NCBI GenBank assembly: GCA_031002005.1
Contig: JARYHS010008074.1
Span: forward strand, 176,600,494-176,664,493
From: Vandiemenella viatica
Lineage: Eukaryota; Arthropoda; Insecta; Orthoptera; Morabidae
Direction: 5' to 3'
Length of the DNA: 64,000 nt
In this document: positions 11,505-22,335 of the stretch, in pieces
Numbering within the stretch: the first letter of the stretch is position 1
Layout of the letters: each line of letters begins with the position of its first letter
The notes under the pieces: model-generated
Database searches by the model: none
Seen by the model: the letters and a program-made list of their open reading frames with translations, nothing else
Told to the model about the DNA's origin: nothing
Position numbers and translations under genes: made by a program

Positions 11505-11987
11505 GTTTAATGTAATTTAATTGCAATGGAGCACAGGCTCCGGTGGCAATTTCCCTACACACCCATCTTCCCCCTATCCTGCACCTACCTACATTTGCCC
11601 TCTACAAATTTTATCTTTAAATTCTTTCAAAGTTTTCGGTAAATTATTCATCATTTCTCTTGGTAACTCATTCCAATCCCTGACACCCTTACCTAAAAAA
11701 GAGAATCTTCCTACACCCTTGTGCCTGAAATCGAGTGCCAGCTTGTGGTCATGGTCATCTTTTCCCTTCCATGCACTACTTTTCATACCTATTGCAATAT
11801 CTTTCCATGCCTCATCGCCAGTATATGCCCTGTACACTCCCATGACCCTCCTCATTCCCCTCCTGTCTTGCAATGAATCCCATTCCAGCTCCTTTATCAT
11901 ATCCGTCACTGATTGCGTTCTGCGATAATTTCCAGAAACAAATCTAGCAGCCCTTTTTTGCACCCTCTCCAACTCCTGTATTTGATA
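11505..11987 (-). mobile_element. 5'-truncated LINE (jockey/CR1-like), C-terminus of reverse transcriptase
   Basis: Minus-strand fragment carrying the C-terminal end of a non-LTR reverse transcriptase. The open part (11589-11972) starts MERVQKRAARFVSGNYRRTQ and contains DSLQDRRGMRR, DFRHKGVGRFSF and DWNELPREMMNNLPKTLKEF, the typical end of jockey/CR1-type proteins. The sequence matches the longer copy at 43652-45390 nearly base for base and stops at about 11987, so it is a 5'-truncated insertion. Both copies end, on the minus strand, with gagcctgtgctccattgcaa and then ATTAA-type repeats, which marks the 3' terminus. This copy has 22 bases more near 11580-11602 than the other. Dead: no catalytic domain is present. 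Confidence 0.85.
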
Positions 11988-11989
11988 CG

Positions 11990-13080
11990 TAAAAATTAGT
12001 GATTGTGAATAGCTCTACCAACTTCCCCATTCATTCCTGGAAACATTTTTCACTCCTTTTTAGTTATCAAATCGCTATAAGAAAATTCAATCAGTGATTT
12101 TGAAGAAAAACTCTTTCAGTATGAATTTAAAGCTTTCAGTTATCTTGTAAGCATTTTATTTTCAGTAGCAGGACACTGAATAAACAAGCTTCAAGGAAGC
12201 TTACCGCTTTCTGTAACAATGATTTGCAGTATTAGTGGATATTATACATATGACACTGTAGGTATATTCCACAAACAATCCTTGCATTTATATTTTGTGA
12301 CTTACATACTTTCTGCACTTGTAGATAATATCTCCAGAAACATATGCTAGGAAATGTGCAGAATTTGTTGTCTTGTGTCAACTATTCTATCACTCCTGAT
12401 AAAAATATTAAGTAACTTTAAGAAATTGCTAAATTCGTTGGTTCTTTTTCATCCCGTTACGTGTACATCCAGAAATATTGTGAAACTGATTTCAGCAACT
12501 GCTTCGCAGTTAGAAATTACATTACGCTGGTCCTTTCTTTAATTTTTCATGAAAAACTGAAGTAATTCTAACATATCAACATTTGCCTACCAATATCGAC
12601 AAAGAGTTATGAATGTGGATTCTATATATGTGTGCACAAACCAGTAGCGTGTGGAGACACGGTCGATGCTGCAAACCAGTTCCCTTTCACTGATGTCCCG
12701 CCAGTGGTTTGGCTGGTGTGAGCTGCAGTATCCAGGCTATTGTCCGCCCTGCAGTATCAACACACTGCCACAGACCAATGTCACGTAGCTTGCACGAGGT
12801 ATTTATGCTGGCAGCGTTGTGACCACGGAGTAGTTGTACCTCCCTACAATGCAGTGATATAAATACAGCTGACAAGCACTGCACACAGAACACAGTGCAT
12901 CCCACGTTGATCTTGACGGTCTGTGAATACCCCTTTTGATTAACTGTACAAACAGCAGAATAAATTCAAATCCCTTCATGTGATAAATTGATGTATAAAT
13001 GTTACCCGTTTTCATTGCTAAATTCATTGAAACCAGCTTTATAAACTGCAGCAAAACGAAGCTATCATATTTTGATATAA
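11990..13080. other. Gene-free stretch
   Basis: No gene recognised. A GC-richer piece at about 12640-12930 contains a TATAAATA box at 12858-12865 and could be an old LTR or promoter, but I find no matching ends. The ORFs at 12687-12905 and 12803-13054 lack motifs. Confidence 0.45.
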
Positions 13081-13113
13081 AGGCAACTTCGGGTTGTTCA
13101 TCAGATGTTGCCT
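13081..13113 (-). repeat. Short hairpin with CTGATGA in its loop
   Basis: AGGCAAC (13081-13087) pairs perfectly with GTTGCCT (13107-13113). The 19-base loop read on the minus strand contains CTGATGA followed by ACAACCCGAAG. This recalls the CTGANGA...GAA motif at 7611 and 30321, but no inner stem is present. Confidence 0.35.
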
Positions 13114-13114
13114 C

Positions 13115-13725
13115 TATATGTATAGCAATGCATAGGACTTATCTTACAAGATGACGATTAGACGTTGGGGTCATAGATTTTTCAAATTTTTTTTGGGACT
13201 TATAGCCTACCTAAACAGCAATTCTGTTTTGCAGTGATAAGATTCACTTCTCAAGAAAATCAAATTCCTCGAATTCTTTCTCCCCTTCATATACTGGTAA
13301 GTCAGCAAGAATACTCCGTTGTTGCACTGGTCTCGTGGTTAGAGAAAAGAAGCAAAACCTCAGATGGTCTCCTTGTTAGATGAAAACTGTCGGAAACCAG
13401 AAATGTTTTATCTACGTTGATTCTTCTGTTCCTTGGTATCAGCTGAATTACAGAACAAATTCTGCTGCTTTGAAACAGGGTTTTGTCAAAGTTTACACTA
13501 TTAAATTTGAGATTAATAAAATGTTTCAGATAATCTCAGTTTTTTGCATTTGAAGAACATGCTAAAAGTTTTCACATTTCCTTCGATGTACTAGCATCTC
13601 ACTTTCAGATCAGTGTGTACTGACATGATATTACAAAGATTGTATGAAGCTAGAAATATAAGCAGAAAGTTTACAATCGGAGGAACTGTACAATTGCTTA
13701 ACTGATGAAGAAATCTGATTGTCTT
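13115..13725. other. Gene-free stretch
   Basis: AT-rich spacer without a recognisable gene or repeat. Confidence 0.5.
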
Positions 13726-13740
13726 TATTTATTTATTTAA

Positions 13741-13945
13741 TGTTCTGTTCTCGCATTCGGAAGTACACAGGTTCGAATCCCCTTCCTGCTGTCTAGATTC
13801 TGGTTTTCCACAGTTTGCCCAGATCACTGCAAGTGAATGCCGGTGTGATTCCTTTAAAAGGAAAAGGCCAAATTCCTTCCCGTTCTTTGCCCTCAGCCCT
13901 TCCCGAACTCGACGTCGAAGAAGCGTAAATCCATAAGGAAAAAAA
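13741..13945 (+). repeat. tRNA-derived SINE, main family, 5'-truncated
   Basis: Starts inside the tRNA part (ctcgcattcgg), keeps the B box ggttcgaatcccc, then the body words ttttccacagttt, atcact, tgccgg, ggccaaattccttccc, and the end ctcgacgtcgaagaagcgta before an A-tail. Flanked by tatttatttaa at 13730-13740 and 13946-13956, a probable target duplication, although that word is low in complexity. The missing 5' end fits truncated reverse transcription. Confidence 0.85.
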
Positions 13946-14044
13946 TATTTATTTAAGACTCTTTCGTAATTTTTCTATGCTGGTTGAAGGTTCCTCTGTT
14001 TATATCATAAAAAAAAAAATCCTTACTCTCTTACAGTTCTTATT

Positions 14045-14155
14045 CACTGAAGTACCGAAAGTCATGGGATAGGAAGATGCAAATATCCAGACTGCATTAT
14101 CAACGCGGGACAAACATATAAATGTGTCGGGATTTTCATTTGTACAGCTGTTTGA
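14045..14155 (+). mobile_element. Terminal fragment of a Tc1-like DNA transposon
   Basis: cactgaagtaccgaaagtca followed by tgggata resembles the terminal inverted repeat of Tc1-like elements known from insects, where the end reads similarly with gtcatgggata. The next 80 bases (ending near tttcatttgtacagctgttt) also fit the subterminal region as I remember it. No transposase and no second end are seen, so this is a relic. Identification is from memory and needs alignment. Confidence 0.45.
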
Positions 14156-14159
14156 GTTT

Positions 14160-15810
14160 TTGTTCATTGATTATCCTCTAAACGTATCTATAAACCAGCT
14201 GTCTGTCCCAAAGCAAATGTCGCTACAATACTAAAGCATTAGTACGGACACTATTTCAGTCTCTGCTTTTATTACGGGAGTAAAAATAAAGGAAAACAAT
14301 AATAAGCGCCTGCATTAAGCTCGCCATGGCAGTCATTCTGCACCATTGAAAAGTTTCACGGCTGCTTACGTCTAATTCTGGAATGAAATATTCATGAAAG
14401 GTGGCGGATCGCATGAATTCTTAACATAGGACGAGATTAAATTCGTCTCGGTTTTCAAACAACGCCACTTCCACATTGGGAACGAAAATGTCAGGAGGAT
14501 ATGCGTAGCTTGTTTTGTGATGAAAGATAAGGAACCGGAGGTTGCTAATCGAAAGAGCCATCACACGCGTCTAATGTCTTTGTCTGAGATACATATGAAC
14601 GTTTGTTTCAGCACTGTGACAATAAGCCTGCACGAAATACATACTGAGTTAATTGCCTGGTTATTAGCAACGTATGAAAGCTTTACTTCTAAAATTTGAG
14701 ATTACGATTTAGTCTACACAGGTGCTGTCTGGTGTATCACGCAACAGCAGCAGAAGAAGAATTAGTTGTGATAGAGTGGTAAGAGAGAAGAAATAAAATG
14801 ACAGTTCATCTACCTCTAGACCCCTCTCTACACTCCATTGATTTGGAGCAGCAAAACAGTCAGAGGGGCTGTTAAACATTCTAACAGTCGTGACTCATGC
14901 AGATGTTTCATTGTGGGAAGAGATTTTCCACTTGCACGGAATCACAGAAACAGATAAAACGAAAAGAAACTGCGCTGAACAAAAACAGCTGCTCAAGGTT
15001 CCTTTCAAATGTATCGTTTCTCAGCTGTGTAAATGACGTGCTATTTCTATAAATGCAACAGCGAAAGTACGTACACTTTGAGTATGATTGTTCAATGTTA
15101 GCTCAGTTTTGCGTTTGTCTCTTACGCCAATTAGGTTGCCACTGTTTCTTTTATCATCTTCTTAAATAAAAATTTAAATAAATCGGTTTACTACGGATTT
15201 GTTTTTATTGATCATTTCCGGCACTTACCTGGTTTTAGGCTGTACATTTATGTCTATAGCTATTTATTAATTGACAACATAGTAAAAAAACTAGTGCAAT
15301 GTCAAAGATAGTGTTTCGCATTGTATCTCATTATTTACACTTCTTCATCTTCAATTTAGACAAAGAGTAAAAAGGATTAAATTGAATCAAATACTGGCGA
15401 ATAAGAGCAGTTCAGGATTGCAGAATGGAACATTCAGGGTCATTATCTGGAAAATGACTATTACATTACATAGGCAGTAGGGGCGAAATTATCATACGGG
15501 CAGAAAAAAAAATCATGAATGCCATTGTTTTCGCGTTTGATGTTATGATACGGTGGATAGTGAAGGATAACTATACAACGGCTGAATAATAGAGAGAAGA
15601 TGCCGAAACTGTATGCTGAGCAGAGAAAGCTAACAAGTCAGACTATAACTGGAACAGCATGAAATGTAAATTATTCCAAACTTTAAATATACGACAATGT
15701 TACGTCAGCTGATTGCAGGATGAGTCAATCTATATGTAATAGGATCAGGACAGCTGCATACTTCTACTTTACTGTTTGACTTATATTATGGGACAAACGC
15801 TTCTCATAGT
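14160..15810. other. Gene-free stretch
   Basis: AT-rich spacer. I see no gene; the ORF at 14517-14699 lacks motifs. Confidence 0.5.
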
Positions 15811-15814
15811 GTTA

Positions 15815-16215
15815 TACAAAAACCTACCTACTTCCCATTCTAACCTATGGGTTAGAAATTATATCTCCGGCAACTGAAACGAAACTCCTGAGATCAAGTA
15901 TGCAAAATACGAGACAAGTTAAATCAGAAATGGGTCAGACAGACTCAGTCTAGAACTACAAAAAGCGTTTTAGACATCTTAGGAGAGTTAACACTGAAAT
16001 TGGTCGGTCATATACTGTCATACGGAGTACTGAGACATGTTTTGAGAAATCAGCAACAGGAACCACGAGATAGCTGGATGAGGAAAGTACAAAATGACCA
16101 GTCCAGTCGCAGTTCAGAGAGTGAGAAAAAAATCAGTGACAATACAGGACATTATCGAAGAGTCTTGCTCACTACCTTATCTGGTCCTCTGGATTGGAAA
16201 ATCGATTATGTCGAT
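15815..16215 (+). mobile_element. Decayed LINE reverse transcriptase C-terminus
   Basis: In the plus-strand frame from about 15823, LLPILTYGLEIISPATETKL is followed by LRSSMQNT, which fits the conserved (I/L)TYG-E-W-type stretch and the following helix near the end of LINE reverse transcriptases. Further on, VGHILSYGVLRH and PRDSWMRKVQND (around 16003-16100, frame changed) resemble the HV-R-M and PRRRW-like region. Frame breaks and stops are frequent. The clade cannot be told; it differs from the copies at 11505 and 43652. Confidence 0.45.
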
Positions 16216-16219
16216 CTGA

Positions 16220-19200
16220 ACCTAGTGAACTAGATTATTTTTCATAATCCTTTGATACACTTAGTCAATAAAGTTTAGTTTAAAACTTAGCGAATAAACT
16301 GCATACTTGCCACACTATCGACCAATCACGAAGCTTAAGAAACGCAGTATTTCATGAATTCCTAAAAGAAAAACTACTGGTATCTTTCCCCTTTATGGAA
16401 AAAAGAGACTAAATATTTCCTAAGAAGAAAAAAATTATTTCATCGTCATCCTCACAATCTTTCAGTGATTAATGCTAACTGTAAAGTATGTTCTTCATAC
16501 AAGTTTGTCTAGAAGAATATATGCCTTCCTTTATATCTACTACATTATACCATTACTGATTACCATCTGATTGCCTATTCCACTAAATTTGCTGAATAAC
16601 AGAATGCCTTAGAAAACTGACAGTCATTGTGTTAGTGAGTCACTGACATCATAGTATTTATGAACACAACCTAAAATTATCTGTGTAATCTCGGTACCAT
16701 ATTTGTGGAACACTTACAGTGTTAAAAATACACCGACGGATTCTCAAAACCGTAACAAATGAATGAGTGATTCAACAAGTTGCTATAGTTGGGTTGAACC
16801 ATCTTCTAGAGAAACTATTGTAGAAACAAACTGATTTCATCTTTCGTCGAAATTCTAGGTGAACCCTGAAATAACTATAAAATTAACACTCGCATCTGAA
16901 ACATAATACCATGAAAATAGATAAAAATATCTGTCACATATGGAATTGATTTTTTTTATCTGACTACATTTTTCGTTAGTAAATTTCCCTTACACTTTTA
17001 CAGCTTTCGTTTTTATAATTTCTAATTAGTGAATGTAAAAATGCATGAAAAAATTAGACCATAAAAAATAGGCTTTTTAAATTTCAAAATGTATTCTTAA
17101 ATCAGTAAATCAATAGAGTTAATTACAATAAATTTGCTACAGGGGAATTAACAGGTATTATATTACGATTAATAGTAGTTTGTAACTGACACATTACAGA
17201 ACACCATAAAGAAGGTTGCGTAAAAAAACAACAAAACTTGTAAAGAGTAGGAATGTAATGTTTGTAGGAGACCATCGTTCCCGTTTCCTGTAATGGATGC
17301 ATAAAAGAAAAAAGGAGAGAAAAGAAAAATTAGATATTGCTTATATTGTCTATAATAGTGCAATTTCCTGCAGCAGGGAAACGTAGTCAAAACTGGTTCT
17401 GAATACAGAAACAATGTTTTACATCATTTTACAAAATACATATTTTTTTAATCAAGAAATTACTGGTTGCCTTTCCATTTCTGATTACTAGTTCTTACGA
17501 ATGTCAGTTTCGACGAGCTTTCTGGAATGAAAAACACTACTGTTAGTAAACATACAGATTCCGATCAGAGATAATTATGCAGCAACGTATGAAATACAAC
17601 TGCATGCTATTTAAATCGCAGCAATCATTTCTGTTCTGGATATGATATAATATAACAGTTAGCATTGCCCTATCCATTGTAGTCTGGAACAAGTGTGGTG
17701 AATCATCTAAGTTTATTGCATTCTAGGGCTTATCTACTTTTTCTTTTGATTTACTTCGTTATTTGATTTACACTCTTTTTCTTCAGTTCCAGCCCAAGAA
17801 GATAGGAGGCGCTGTTAACTTAACGTGATGGTTCAGTACATTGGATTTCCTTCTTGAATTGAATGAAACAATCAGGACAACTTAATTCAACTGATGTTCA
17901 TATGTTATTGTGGTATTTCCACTGTAAAAAATGGGATTGTATCGACGTTTTCTTAATAGAGTAGGCAGACTGACCAGTATCTCTTAGAGAAATGCGTGTC
18001 ACTCTAATATGAATGCATGCACGCCATCCGTTTGCAATTACGTCACCCCCTTTGTTCCTCAACATACAGCCTGTCTTCTGTTATGATACATTCTCTATCT
18101 GCGTGTTCTTTGTCTCCTATATCTGCTGCTAGCGTTTTGTTTCCATTGTATGTTAGGTTGACGCTTGTGAGATTTCATACAACAGTTGAACTACAGAAGT
18201 AAAATCATGGCCTTACAGTTAATTGTCTGTATTATGAATCTGATTTCATGTTTTTTTTATGATAACTTTGTTATACAAGATTTCTTTTCAGCTGAACCAG
18301 AACAGGATCTAATAATATAAAAAGATTTAGGGGAGAAAGAAAAAGCGTCATGTGTCCACTTTTCTCGTAATGGCATATTTTCTGTCATATCAGTGTTAAA
18401 CATAGCAGTGCTGTTTGTCTGAAAGAAAGTGGTTAACTCGTAAAAAATTAAAATGGGTATCCTTCACCCCTGTGATTATCCAACTCAAACTTTTAATACT
18501 AGACAGAAAAAGACTCCTGAATCTACTTTGTATTGTCGAGTATAAGAAAGATGTCTTCAGATTTCAGAGGGAAAAAAGACCTAGCACTATTTCTGACGAC
18601 AAAAATTTCAATATTAAAAATTAAAGAAAAGTTTATGTTCATTAATTTCTTCATTTTGACTTATTTAAGTGCATAGGTTCTGTTTCTACGAAATAATTTT
18701 TTTAAATTCAGATTTTATTATTATTTCACCAGATCGAACGTGTTGTGGCTCCTCATAACAAACGATATATTTTAAAATAAATATTATTCTCATATTATTC
18801 TCCAGAGTTTGTCTTCTGAAACTTTCTTTTTATTTCCACTTCTACCAGTCCTGTGTAATAAAGGCAAATTATCCTTTAATATTAGGTACCCTTTAGTGGT
18901 GCATTCTAGACCTTAGATTCTGTTTGTGCTCACTATTTTCTTAGTACCTCATTTTTATTCATAGAGAACGAACAGTCCGTTGAAAGATCGATAATAAAAT
19001 CGCTCGCACATTCCGTAACGTTCATATAGTCTATAGCGGTTAAGAGAATTTGCCTTCAGACACTAGCATTTAGTTGTTTAGGTATCTATTACGTTGTTTA
19101 AAGATACAAGTTTTTAGTGGCTTTATACGTAACAATTGTTATCATTCTCTCATATGAAATGCAGAAAAATTCGTGAACAATAGAACGTTAGGTTTGCTAT

Positions 19201-21190
19201 TAATACCTACAGCATAGACTTTGAAAAGTGCATTGATGGTATTAATACTATGCTGCTATAATGCATCGTAAGCTTTTTGTTCATGACGTGTCTATAGCAG
19301 AGTCTTAAAAGTCTTTGCTATTGGTTCATCTTCTTTCCGAAAACAAAGAGGTTTCATGTAATCCGTCCCGTCAGTTCCCATGAAGTTTTCAAACAGAAAT
19401 AATATTTAGATGATTACGTCCAAATCAAAACTCTCCTGTCTTGTGTAAACAAGCAGTTTAGAATTAAGAGTCTGCGTACTTTTTGCCTTAGTGTCAATAC
19501 AGCTAAATATTGCAACCGTAATAATGAACATACCTAACACTACGGACATCAAAATAGAATATATAAATATAACTTGTATTTAATAATCAATGCTAATTTC
19601 ATTATCAGTCTGTCAATCAATATGTAAATATCCGAGGAGAGGTACACGTTAGTCTTGAAAACGAGTTTCACATTTTTGAAACTACACAAACTGAATTAAA
19701 CATTGTGTTATGCAATTGTGCTGTCCCACCAGTTTCTTGTGAGTTATTTTTTTGTTCCCGCATTTAAATATGTATTAGGCGAAATATGTATTCATTTTGT
19801 GGTTTCATACTATTAATTCAGTGATTGATTATTCAAATCTCGTACCTTATTGTATTCGTTTTGCACAGAAAGACGTGCACTAAGTATGCTATGTGGGTTA
19901 GAAATAACTATTAACAATGTGTTTAAGCACATATTCAATATCCATTTTCTACAGTATTTTTTTTCTTGTAGTGGGGACAAAGCTTCATGTGTTTCATAGT
20001 TGACCCCTTTCGTAATCCTAACAACCGTTCCCACCTTATAATTATTATTGATTAACTATTGTTTATTATACCTGATAACAATTAATTAGTATCGACCGCA
20101 AACGATTTGAAGCATTTTCTTACAAATACACAAAATTCACGGTTAAACACGGTTGGGTTCAGTTCGCAAGTGAGCTTTACAGTGAAACTAATTTTCTCTT
20201 CAGATTAGGTGAAACGACGTATTATTCTGGTAATATTTTAATAGAACAGCGTTAGAACAGTGTTTTTGTATGCGCTGCTGCAATTACCCGGAAATTGTAG
20301 AGTTGTTATCAAAGAAAAACCTTTATGGAAACAGTTTTATCATAGACAGAGCTATTGCATACGATATTTCTTAGGTAAGTAGTTTTCTGGCTCTGATGTC
20401 AAATGATTTTTTGGCTGATAACCTTTTATTTATTTTTATTCCTTTCCATGTCTTTCACTCCGTCATCTATTTCTTCAGTTTTAGAAATTTACTTAGACGA
20501 CTATTTGATTCTTTCTCCGCGGATGAAGAGGTTGAACTATTATATTTCTCTCTCTGAACAGCTTAGTTATTCATCAAAAAATCCTAAAGAATTTATAAAT
20601 TGTTTATTAAGACGTTGTAGGAGTATGCGTTTTATTATATACCTATTTCAGTTGATAAACCATTGGTACAAATGAGCCAGTTCTTCTTTATTCAGATTAC
20701 ATAGCACAAACCTCGCTGTTCATCGTATTTCATTGGTGAAATTTTCGCAACGGTCAACTAATAATTTTAATTTTCAAAATACAATAAAATTTCTGCTTCA
20801 GGTGATTAACATAACTCAAACGAGAAACAAAAATAACAACATAAGACAAGTAAAAACGAAAACTTTATATAACTTGGCCTGTTGACAATGATTTTATACA
20901 GTTAATAGTAAATACAATATAAATAAGAGATCTAAACAAAAAACAGCAGTTTTAAGTCGATCAAAACGTTCTATGAATTGATTCACTTTAGGTTTCGAAT
21001 TTGCATACAAGTTTCGTCGTAGAAAAAAACTGCGTGGGAGTGAGATAAAAAGAGTGTTTCCTGGCAGATACATTTCGAATACCTGTATTTCTTTATTGAA
21101 CCAGCAATACCTTTGACTTTATGTTTTTAAGTTAGGCAGAGGGCTCTAAATATTGAAGCTGTCAAACATTTAGTTCTGGAATGACCAGGA
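16220..21190. other. Long gene-free, AT-rich stretch
   Basis: About 5 kb without a recognisable gene, SINE or LINE. Short ORFs (for example 17169-17414, 20403-20675) are rich in F, L, Y and S, as expected of random AT-rich DNA. It could be intron or intergenic. Confidence 0.6.
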
Positions 21191-21660
21191 GATGTTATGT
21201 TTCGTTGGGAATGCGGTCCGTTGCAGGGCAGGTGTGATTGTGCTCTGTAATTAGCGTCGTCCTGGCACACGTGTTACCACGGGCCAGCGCTCTGAGACGT
21301 GTACAAACGGCCGCGGCGCATCCATAAATATGGCCGCCCCGGACGCATGAATCCTTAATCGCCGACGTCGCTTTGTTCCCCCTCGACCGCTCGATAAGAT
21401 ACAATTAATCGTTCGTACGTAATGCGAGTCGACTTTTAGCATCTGCTCGGCCATCGATTATACCTCTCCGGTCGAGGGTGAAATCCGTTCCCCTCCGGAG
21501 CTTGAATTAGAGTGACTGATGAAGGGTTCATGTTCAACACCGCACAATGCGCAACCCTCGACCAGTGCCCCCGGCGCCATATTTTGGTTCGGGGGAGCCT
21601 CAAGTGGTGGCGTTAGCGCGGGGTGCTAGTGCGCTGCGAAGCCATTTAATAATTCTGACG
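21190..21660. promoter_or_regulatory. GC-rich island, candidate regulatory or conserved non-coding element
   Basis: Sharp rise in G+C and CpG in otherwise AT-rich DNA. It lacks SINE or LINE marks. GCCAT words, the core of Pho/YY1 binding sites, occur at about 21330 (reverse), 21450, 21576 and 21641; homeodomain-like words (cttaatc, caattaatcg, tttaataatt) and a GATA word (cgataagata) are interspersed. Overlapping minus-strand ORFs (21195-21404, 21251-21454) have no motif. Interpretation as an enhancer, Polycomb-type element or distal promoter is inference. Confidence 0.4.
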
Positions 21661-21949
21661 GCATCTTCACATCACAAACGTATCTCTTCGTGCGAGGAAC
21701 TTGCTTAATGTTCTGAATATTGCTGGAGATGTGGTACTACACTTCACACGTATATTGCTGGTATGAATCTTATAGTTTACAAAGACAGGTGTGTTCTCTT
21801 ACACACTGCTGATACTTGGGACAACCCACAACTTCCAATATATCAGAACTTCACTCTCCATACCCAAAATCATTAAAATCGAGGTATTCAGCATGTAAGT
21901 TTGGTGATATGCTGCTCCAAAATCACTTCCACTTAAACGAAACAAGGCG

Positions 21950-22333
21950 TGCTGAGTGTACCAGTTTCAATTCTGACAAACTGACACTTCTCCAAGACCC
22001 TTCAATAGAGCCTCCTGGATTCAACCTACATAGAAAAACCTGGCGATGCTGCTGAATTGTGTGAGAAAAAACCACGGTAGAGCTACTGGATGCACAAGTG
22101 GGGAATAATAGAGAATCCTTTTTAACCTCCAACAAACTATCTACCACGGAATACCTTCTTATGAGATTCAGTGGTGCATTCCAGCAGCTTCATGAAGCAA
22201 CCTTACAGACAACTGAATGGCTGCAATCTAGCATCATCAGTCTGCAAAAACAGCTATGTTTGATTCCCTCTACTGTAACTGAATATAATCTTTGTATTCT
22301 TGTGCCTAACTAAATTAATAAATAAAAATAAAT
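21950..22333 (+). mobile_element. Decayed LINE 3' end with A-rich tail
   Basis: At 21996-22043 the frame reads DPSIEPPGFNLHRKTW, a pattern I know from the C-terminal region of many insect LINE proteins, where it precedes LNRIRT-HGRC. Here, after a frame change, LNCVRKNHGRA follows, then QQTIYHGIPS and a decayed end. The sequence closes with ttgtattcttgtgcctaact and an A/T-rich tail aataaataaaaataaa near 22316-22333. Several stops and frame changes make it dead. Similarity may extend upstream to about 21800. Confidence 0.55.
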
Positions 22334-22335
22334 GG

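Noticed and set aside
21323..21334. CArG (SRF) box ccataaatatgg
   Set aside because: The A/T core is eight bases instead of six, so it does not fit the CC(A/T)6GG consensus.
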